Positions 13,988 through 20,075 of a DNA stretch of 20,075 bases are shown here, piece by piece (the stretch's first letter is position 1; every line of letters starts with the position of its first letter). The position numbers and the translations under genes are program-made. The stretch is from Nitriliruptoraceae bacterium (GTDB taxonomy: Bacteria; Actinomycetota; Nitriliruptoria; Nitriliruptorales; Nitriliruptoraceae). The stretch spans positions 1-20,075 of the forward strand of contig SLLJ01000492.1 of assembly GCA_007134165.1 (NCBI GenBank), given 5' to 3'. The notes under the pieces were generated by a model. The model ran no database searches, was not told the origin of the DNA, and saw nothing but the letters and a program-made list of their open reading frames with translations.

Positions 13988-14587
13988 ATGCGCCGGCCTC
14001 AGCACCGCGTCGAAGGCACCCCGCCCGCGGGACGGGTCCGGATCGCGGCCCTGGTCGGGTTCGCGCTGATCGTCGCCGTTTCCGGTGCCTGCGCCGGGCC
14101 CGACGTGACGCTCACCCCCGAGGTCCCGGCGCTGCATCCGCAGGTCGATGCCTGGCCAGCGTCGGTCGTGACCATCACGCCCGAGCCGGACCGCGACGGT
14201 GCGGCGCCGGAGGGGGCTGACGGCACGGTCCGCGTCGACGTGCGGGTGGCCGACACCGAGGAGAGGCGCGCCCGCGGCCTGATGCAGATTGCCGAGGTGC
14301 CGGAAGGCAGCGGGATGCTGTTCGTGTTCCCGAGCGATCACCACGGGGCGTTCTGGATGCGCGACACCCTGGTGCCGCTGGACATCGCCTTCGCGCGCGC
14401 GGACGGGACCATCGCCGCGGTGCTGACCATGCCGGTCTGCGAGGAGGACCCCTGTCCGCTGCATCACCCCGGCGCCACCTACCGCGTCGCTCTGGAGGTG
14501 CCCGCCGGCTGGTTCGCGGCGGTCGGGGTGGAGGTCGGCGACCGGTTGCACTGGACCGACCCGCAGCCGGCCGGTACCGCCTCCTGA
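13988..14587 (+). CDS. DUF192 family protein with N-terminal signal (probable lipoprotein)
   Basis: This 199-residue exported protein has a charged N-terminus and a hydrophobic core (about 19-32). A possible lipobox SGAC follows with Cys35; Ser at -3 is atypical, so lipidation is likely but not certain. After a Pro-rich spacer, the DUF192 domain (PF02643) spans about 82-190. It shows RGLMQIAEVPEGSGMLFVF, the family hallmark FWMRDTLVPLDIAF, a Cys-containing TMPVCEEDPCPLHH segment, and EVPAGWFAAVGVEVGD at the end. The domain is usually a small beta-barrel on the outer face of the membrane, with no agreed biochemical role. The ribosome site is weak (TAGGGT region), fitting leaderless expression. 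It lies 10 bases after the small hypothetical gene. Confidence 0.9.
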   Translation: MRRPQHRVEGTPPAGRVRIAALVGFALIVAVSGACAGPDVTLTPEVPALHPQVDAWPASVVTITPEPDRDGAAPEGADGTVRVDVRVADTEERRARGLMQIAEVPEGSGMLFVFPSDHHGAFWMRDTLVPLDIAFARADGTIAAVLTMPVCEEDPCPLHHPGATYRVALEVPAGWFAAVGVEVGDRLHWTDPQPAGTAS

Positions 14588-14602
14588 GCCGGTCGCGGCG
14601 GG

Positions 14603-14608
14603 TAGGGT
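14603..14608 (+). promoter_or_regulatory. candidate -10 box of the dehydrogenase gene
   Basis: TAGGGT lies 43 bases before the ATG at 14652, identical to the box before the DUF192 gene. The -35 is not clear. Confidence 0.4.
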
Positions 14609-14651
14609 GCTGAAGGTGCGGACGTCGGTTCCGCGAGGAGGAGTCGGACGC

Positions 14652-15551
14652 ATGCGCGTTGCCTACGTGGGGCTCGGGGCGATGGGCCGTCCGATGGCTG
14701 CCAACCTCGCGGCGAGCTTCCCGACCACCGTGTTCAACCGTACCGCGAGCGTCGCGCACGACCACGTCGCGGTCCACGGGGGGCGGGCGGTCGAGCAGCT
14801 CACCGACCTCGCGGATGCCGAGGTGGTGTGCAGCTGCCTGCCCACCGACGTCGAGGTGGCGGCGGTCGCGCGGGTGCTCGGGCCGCTGCTCACCCCGGGA
14901 ACCGTGTGGCTCGATCACACTTCGGGTGCCCCTCAGGGCAGCCGGGATACCGCCGCCGGACTCTCCGCGCACGGGGTCGACTACCTCGACGCGCCGGTCT
15001 CCGGGGGGACCGACGGGGCCGCACGCGGGGCGTTGACGGTGATGGTCGGCGGGGACGCAGCCACCCTCGATCGGATCCGGCCGGTGCTCGGCGCGGTGGC
15101 CGAACGCGTCGTGCACGTCGGTGGAGTCGGTGCCGGGATGGCGGTCAAGGCCGTCAACAACGTGCTGCTCGCGACCTCGCTGCGGGTCGCGGCGGAGGGC
15201 CTGGCCGCCCTGGCGCGGCTCGGGATCCCAGCGGCCACCGCCCTAGAGGTCATCAACGCCTCCTCGGGACGCTCGTTCGCGACCGAACGTCTGGTGCCGG
15301 AGCGGGTGCTGGATCGGACCTTCCCGTTCACCTTCGCTCTCGAGCTGCTGGCCAAGGACGCCACGCTGGCCGAGGCGGTGGTGGCCGACGCCGGCTCCCA
15401 GGCGCCGCTGCTCGCCGCGGTGGCCGCGCTGACCCGCGAGGCCGCGGCCGAGCTTGGGCCCGGTGCCGACCACGTGGAGCTGGTGCGGGTGGTCGAGGTG
15501 GCCGCCGGGGTGCAGCTCGGCGCCGAGGACGAGGACCGCCCGACCGCCTAG
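14652..15551 (+). CDS. NAD(P)-dependent beta-hydroxyacid dehydrogenase, 3-hydroxyisobutyrate dehydrogenase family
   Basis: This 299-residue cytosolic oxidoreductase has the normal length for the family. The Rossmann start is VAYVGLGAMGRPMAANL (GxGxxG at 7-12). The second strand ends in VFNRT (N29, R30, T31), which favours NADP(H) over NAD(H). The substrate-binding signature is DAPVSGGTDGAARG (113-126). The catalytic Lys is K166 in GAGMAVKAVNN, with N170 also kept. The helical C-domain includes FPFTFALELLAKD, the usual LxxKDxxLA-type element. Possible substrates are 3-hydroxyisobutyrate, tartronate semialdehyde or glyoxylate-type acids; no valine or glyoxylate pathway genes are adjacent to choose. 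GAGGAGG lies about 10 bases before the ATG. The 3' end converges with a hypothetical gene only 9 bases away. Confidence 0.93.
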   Translation: MRVAYVGLGAMGRPMAANLAASFPTTVFNRTASVAHDHVAVHGGRAVEQLTDLADAEVVCSCLPTDVEVAAVARVLGPLLTPGTVWLDHTSGAPQGSRDTAAGLSAHGVDYLDAPVSGGTDGAARGALTVMVGGDAATLDRIRPVLGAVAERVVHVGGVGAGMAVKAVNNVLLATSLRVAAEGLAALARLGIPAATALEVINASSGRSFATERLVPERVLDRTFPFTFALELLAKDATLAEAVVADAGSQAPLLAAVAALTREAAAELGPGADHVELVRVVEVAAGVQLGAEDEDRPTA

Positions 15552-15560
15552 CCCCGCCGC

Positions 15561-16103
15561 TCAGGGGCAGCGCTCGGCCGCGAAGTTCTCGACCGCCTCG
15601 ATGGCGGCCTGCTGCTCGGCGCCGATCAGCTCCCCGAGCACATCCATGGCCTGCGCCGGGTCCTGCCACCCACCTCGGCGGTCGATCTGCTCGATGGTCT
15701 GGGTCCACAGCTCGACGATGACGTCGGACTCGGCCCGGATCTCGGATGGGGCGAGCGCGCCGAGGGTGAGGTTGCCGGCGGCGACCTGCTCGAACTCCTC
15801 GCGGAAGGCGTCGGGGTCGTCGAGATCCGCCGGGGTGAGACCGGTCAGCTGCTCACGGGCGGCGCACCATGCTTCGAGCGACCGCTCGGGCAGCGGGTCG
15901 GGTACGCCGGTGTCCGACGTCCCGGCTTGTGGGTCGGGTGCGCTGCGTGTCGAGAGGTAGACGAGGACCACGGCCACGGCCAGCACGATCGCCAGTGCCG
16001 CCAGGACGGCCGCCGTCAGGGCTCGTCCGAGGCCGGGGCGCGGCGGCACGGGGGGTGGAGCGGAGGCAGACGGGGGAGGTGGGTCAGCGTTCGGTGTGGT
16101 CAT
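15561..16103 (-). CDS. membrane-anchored hypothetical protein with two extracytoplasmic Cys
   Basis: This 180-residue protein has a Pro/Ala/Ser-rich cytoplasmic tail (1-25), one membrane helix (about 28-50; AAVLAALAIVLAVAVVLVYL) and an external acidic domain (about 60-180). The external part is helical by appearance. It starts with LEAWCAAREQL (C80) and ends with NFAAERCP (C179), so a disulfide tying its ends is plausible. That pattern (Cys at the first helix, Cys at the extreme end) recurs in secreted actinobacterial proteins of unknown role; I cannot name the family. CGGAG precedes the ATG by about 9 bases. It stands alone, convergent with the dehydrogenase gene and divergent from the small membrane peptide gene. 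Confidence 0.82.
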   Translation of the reverse strand: MTTPNADPPPPSASAPPPVPPRPGLGRALTAAVLAALAIVLAVAVVLVYLSTRSAPDPQAGTSDTGVPDPLPERSLEAWCAAREQLTGLTPADLDDPDAFREEFEQVAAGNLTLGALAPSEIRAESDVIVELWTQTIEQIDRRGGWQDPAQAMDVLGELIGAEQQAAIEAVENFAAERCP

Positions 16104-16179
16104 CGGTCAGGCTCCGGTCCGTCGTTCAACGGTAGGTGCGGGCGACTCCCCGACGCCAGGTGACGGTGTGCGTAGCGGC

Positions 16180-16185
16180 TAGGAT
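16180..16185 (+). promoter_or_regulatory. candidate -10 box of the small membrane peptide gene
   Basis: TAGGAT lies 25 bases before the ATG at 16211. GTGACG at about 16160 could serve as a poorly spaced -35. Confidence 0.4.
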
Positions 16186-16210
16186 GAACCCACGCTCACC
16201 GGAGGCGATC

Positions 16211-16378
16211 ATGCTCGAGATCTGGCAGTGGGTCCTGCTCGTGTTCCTGGTGCTGCTGCCCTTCGCGCTGATGCTCGACTTCTGGCCGCACCGTGAACGG
16301 CTCGACGCCCAGGGCCGCTCCCTGCCGCGGGAGTGGCGCCCGCCGACCACCAAGGTGCCCGAGCCCGACCACCACTGA
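16211..16378 (+). CDS. small single-pass membrane protein, 55 residues
   Basis: The peptide has a short N-terminus (MLEIWQ), one strongly hydrophobic helix (about 5-24; WVLLVFLVLLPFALMLDFW) and a polar, Pro/Arg-rich tail (HRERLDAQGRSLPREWRPP). The charge pattern puts the tail in the cytoplasm. A clean GGAGG site lies 6 bases before the ATG, and a candidate -10 box lies 25 bases upstream, so this is a real gene rather than a chance frame. A longer in-frame start at 16136 is unlikely because it would place the -10 box inside the coding region. Function is unknown and I do not recognise a named family. Confidence 0.75.
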   Translation: MLEIWQWVLLVFLVLLPFALMLDFWPHRERLDAQGRSLPREWRPPTTKVPEPDHH

Positions 16379-16393
16379 GCAGCCGACCACCGT

Positions 16394-16420
16394 GGGGCGC
16401 CGGGTGCCACCGGGCGCCCC
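16394..16420. terminator. GC-rich hairpin between convergent genes
   Basis: GGGGCGCC (16394-16401) pairs perfectly with GGCGCCCC (16413-16420), with two further pairs after a mismatch. It fills the 44-base gap between the small membrane peptide gene and the hydrolase gene, and could end transcription from both sides. Confidence 0.6.
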
Positions 16421-16422
16421 GC

Positions 16423-17364
16423 TCACCCAGCGCGTTGCCGCCCGGCGGCCATGGTCGCCAGCAGTTCGGGGACGATGCCGGCGAGGAGGTCCGCGGGCAG
16501 GTCGTGGCCGAGCCCGGGGACTTCGAGGTAGCGCGCCCCCGGGATCGCGGCGGACAGCGCCCGCCCGCCGGAGATGTCGATGAGCCGGTCGGCGGTGCCG
16601 TGCACGATCAGGGTGGGTGAGGTGATCTCCGCCAGCGCGGCGGTGCGGTCACCGTCGGCCAGGATCGCCGCGAGCTGCCGGGCGGTGCCCTCGGGATGCA
16701 CGCCTCGCTCCCACTGGGCGTGGGCGAGCGCACGCACCCGCCCGGTATCGACGTGGCCGGGGCTGCCGATGACCTCGGCGGCGGCGAGCTCGGCAGCCAC
16801 GTAGGCGTCGAGGTCGGGCGCCGGATCCCGGGTCAGCACCCACCGGGCCTCGGGATGCGGGAGTCCCACGCTCCAGTCACCGGTGGTGGTCATCAGCAGG
16901 TGCAGGCTCGCGACCCGCTGCGGCCAGCCGAGCGCGAGGCGCTGGGCGATCATGCCGCCCATCGACACGCCGACGACGTGCGCCCGGCCGACCTCCAGGT
17001 GATCGAGCACCTGGACGAGGTCTGCGGCCAGATCCTGAAGCGCGTAGACCGCAACCGGGATGCCGTCCGGCGTTCGCTGGATGCCGGCGAGCCCGCCCGG
17101 AAGCACGCTCGAGCGGCCGGTGTTGCGGTTGTCGGCGGCGAGCGTGCGGTAGCCCGCCGCGTGCAACTCGGTGAGTAGCTCGGGAGGCCAGGCCGTGCGG
17201 TGCATCCCGAGCCCGGCGACGAGCAGCACCACCTCGGCGTCGTCGGGACCGGTGAGGTCGATGTCGAGGTACCGCTCGCCGACCGGGATCCGCTCGCCCG
17301 TGAGTGGTCCGGCGAGCCGTACCAGATCGATCGGGTCAGGGTCCGAGGTGGCAGTCGGGGTCAT
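16423..17364 (-). CDS. alpha/beta hydrolase, RdmC-like
   Basis: This 313-residue cytosolic hydrolase starts its core at VVLLVAGLGMHRTAWPPEL (about 45-63). A DNRNTGRSS segment (78-86) follows, typical of the group that includes aclacinomycin methylesterase RdmC and many unassigned esterases. The nucleophile is Ser134 in GVSMGGMIAQ. The acid is D259 in GTADRLI and the base is H287 in GLGHDLP. The triad is complete. Methylester hydrolysis or a general esterase role is plausible, but no biosynthetic cluster surrounds it. AAGGA precedes the ATG by about 8 bases. The gene diverges from dnaK, and the HAIR-like repeat lies about 42 bases before its start, so heat-shock control of this gene too is possible. 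Confidence 0.9.
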   Translation of the reverse strand: MTPTATSDPDPIDLVRLAGPLTGERIPVGERYLDIDLTGPDDAEVVLLVAGLGMHRTAWPPELLTELHAAGYRTLAADNRNTGRSSVLPGGLAGIQRTPDGIPVAVYALQDLAADLVQVLDHLEVGRAHVVGVSMGGMIAQRLALGWPQRVASLHLLMTTTGDWSVGLPHPEARWVLTRDPAPDLDAYVAAELAAAEVIGSPGHVDTGRVRALAHAQWERGVHPEGTARQLAAILADGDRTAALAEITSPTLIVHGTADRLIDISGGRALSAAIPGARYLEVPGLGHDLPADLLAGIVPELLATMAAGRQRAG

Positions 17365-17405
17365 GGAGGTGTCCTTGCTCGGAACGCGATGGCAGCGACA
17401 TCAAA

Positions 17406-17426
17406 GCTGAGTCGATCCGACTAAAG
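17406..17426. promoter_or_regulatory. HAIR-like inverted repeat (candidate HspR operator)
   Basis: The HspR operator consensus is CTTGAGT-N7-ACTCAAG. Here GCTGAGT, seven bases (CGATCCG) and ACTAAAG are found: 5/7 and 6/7 matches with exactly the right spacer. It lies between the hydrolase and dnaK genes, where HspR-controlled promoters are found in actinobacteria. The core AGTCG-ATC-CGACT is itself a perfect palindrome. Confidence 0.6.
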
Positions 17427-17453
17427 TTTCTTCAGCCGTTCCCAGCATGAGCC

Positions 17454-17482
17454 TTGGCGCGGCAGCGTGCAGTTCGTACCGT
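17454..17482 (+). promoter_or_regulatory. candidate dnaK promoter
   Basis: TTGGCG (17454-17459) and TACCGT (17477-17482) are separated by 17 bases, fitting a housekeeping sigma promoter. The HAIR-like repeat lies just upstream of the -35, at a position suited to repressor interference. The predicted leader is about 55-60 bases long. Confidence 0.5.
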
Positions 17483-17545
17483 AGAGGATGACGCCGAGGC
17501 GAGCACCCCGCCCGGCACCGCGTACCAGACCAAGGAGGCCACGAC

Positions 17546-19405
<1,860 letters not shown>

Positions 19406-19501
19406 ACGCACGGGAGCCCACCCCAGAACGCCGTCAGGACCCTGGACGGCCCGCCGTAGTACCACCCCCACTACCAACCCTTCGAGAGGAGGAGCGAGAC
19501 C

Positions 19502-19948
19502 ATGGCCATCGCCCGCTACTACCCCAACCCTCTGCGCGACGTGTCACCGCTCCACGAGGAGGTCGACCGGATGCTCCGGCAGGCCTTCGGTGACCGCGAA
19601 GCTGCGAGCTCCGCGGGTGCCTTCACCCCGGCGCTCGACGTCGAGGAGACCGAGGACCGTTTCACCCTGCACGTCGAACTGCCCGGCGTCGCCGCCGACG
19701 ACGTCGAGGTGTCCCTCGAGGAGAACGTGCTCACCATCACCGGTGAGCGCGGCTTCTACGCCGAGAAGGAGGCCGAGGGCTTCCGTCGTATCGAGCGCCA
19801 CTTCGGACGCTTCCACCGCGCGGTACGCCTGCCCGACCGGGTTGCTGCCGACCGCGTGGAGGCCGGCTACAAGGACGGCATGCTGACGATCTCGGTGCCC
19901 AAGGCCGAGGAGGCCCGTCCGCGCCGGATCCAGGTCCAGTCCAGCTGA
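19502..19948 (+). CDS. Hsp20/alpha-crystallin small heat-shock protein
   Basis: This 148-residue ATP-independent holdase binds unfolding proteins and hands them to DnaK. The N-terminal arm (RYYPNPLRDVSPLHEEVDRM) is typical of Hsp20 proteins that begin with a helical arm before the core. The alpha-crystallin domain spans about 42-136 with FTLHVELPGVAADDVEVSLE, ENVLTITGER, and the conserved GMLTISVPK near its end. The C-terminal I-x-I/V anchor is IQV (143-145), needed for oligomer assembly. GAGGAGGAG precedes the ATG. Lying 96 bases after dnaK with no strong terminator between, it is probably co-transcribed and under the same HspR-type control. Confidence 0.95.
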   Translation: MAIARYYPNPLRDVSPLHEEVDRMLRQAFGDREAASSAGAFTPALDVEETEDRFTLHVELPGVAADDVEVSLEENVLTITGERGFYAEKEAEGFRRIERHFGRFHRAVRLPDRVAADRVEAGYKDGMLTISVPKAEEARPRRIQVQSS

Positions 19949-19958
19949 CATCCATCCC

Positions 19959-19986
19959 GTGGGGCGGCCTTCGCCGGCCGCCCCAC
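19959..19986 (+). terminator. strong stem-loop after hsp20
   Basis: GTGGGGCGGCC (19959-19969) and GGCCGCCCCAC (19976-19986) are perfect complements of 11 bp with a 6-base loop. No T-tract follows. It starts 11 bases past the hsp20 stop and could terminate, attenuate or stabilise the upstream message. Confidence 0.65.
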
Positions 19987-19993
19987 GCCCTTG

Positions 19994-20017
19994 CCCCACC
20001 GCAGACCCCACCGCAGA
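19994..20017 (+). repeat. 12-bp tandem repeat, two copies
   Basis: CCCCACCGCAGA occurs at 19994-20005 and 20006-20017, just before the ribosome site of the last gene. It has no evident function. Confidence 0.8.
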
Positions 20018-20031
20018 CCCAGGAGCTCGAC

Positions 20032-20075
20032 GTGACCGACGACCCCGGCGCCACGCCGCAGGGCGCTCCCGACCC
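20032..20075 (+). CDS. start of a gene cut by the window edge, possibly grpE
   Basis: Only 14 codons are visible, from GTG at 20032: (V/M)TDDPGATPQGAPD. AGGAG lies about 7 bases upstream. An acidic, Pro/Ala/Gly-rich start is usual for GrpE, and actinobacterial chaperone clusters normally place grpE and then dnaJ after dnaK, so grpE is the best guess. The residues seen cannot prove it; the gene could be any other. Confidence 0.45.
   Translation, partial: MTDDPGATPQGAPD

Overview
The window is very GC-rich, compact DNA with actinobacterial traits. GTG and ATG starts are mixed, GGAGG-type ribosome sites are strong, and there are TAGGGT-like -10 boxes. There is a DUF348/G5 cell-wall protein, an HtrA protease beside an OmpR-type two-component pair, and a dnaK gene preceded by a degenerate HspR-type (HAIR) inverted repeat. 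I infer an actinomycete in the broad sense; the sequence does not let me name a genus. There are 19 complete protein genes and two partial ones, one at each edge. No RNA gene, insertion sequence, phage gene or CRISPR array was seen. No gene-free stretch exceeds about 285 bases.

Layout. 1-2168: a YihX-like HAD phosphatase (cut by the window edge) diverges from a membrane-anchored L,D-transpeptidase carried on an RpfB-like DUF348/G5 stalk. 2202-6000: an FMN reductase and a soluble cytochrome P450, both on the minus strand, then a divergent DUF2252 protein. 6144-7908: a tail-anchored coiled-coil protein made of 15 consecutive 11-residue repeats, convergent with a membrane-anchored alpha/beta hydrolase. 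8022-9791: a Cys/Met-metabolism PLP enzyme and a cupin, each with a short tandem duplication across its stop codon. 9877-13415: a response regulator and histidine kinase overlapping by 4 bases, divergent from an HtrA/PepD-like protease, which resembles the mycobacterial mprA-mprB-pepD locus. 13600-15551: a small unknown protein, a DUF192 protein and a 3-hydroxyisobutyrate-dehydrogenase-like enzyme, all co-directional. 15561-17364: a membrane-anchored hypothetical, a 55-residue membrane peptide and a second alpha/beta hydrolase. 17546-20075: a chaperone cluster of dnaK, hsp20 and the first codons of what may be grpE.

How they work together. Two modules are clear. One is envelope stress control (sensor kinase, regulator, HtrA protease), with the L,D-transpeptidase as another envelope enzyme nearby. 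The other is cytosolic protein folding (DnaK, Hsp20 and probably GrpE) under likely HspR control. The remaining genes look like independent housekeeping or accessory transcription units.

Most interesting points. The DUF2252 protein has protein-kinase-like motifs in circularly permuted order. The hendecad-repeat protein appears to have grown by recent in-frame duplication. The L,D-transpeptidase pairs an Rpf-type stalk with a different catalytic domain. The small gene at 13600 has a structured leader that could hide or expose its ribosome-binding site.
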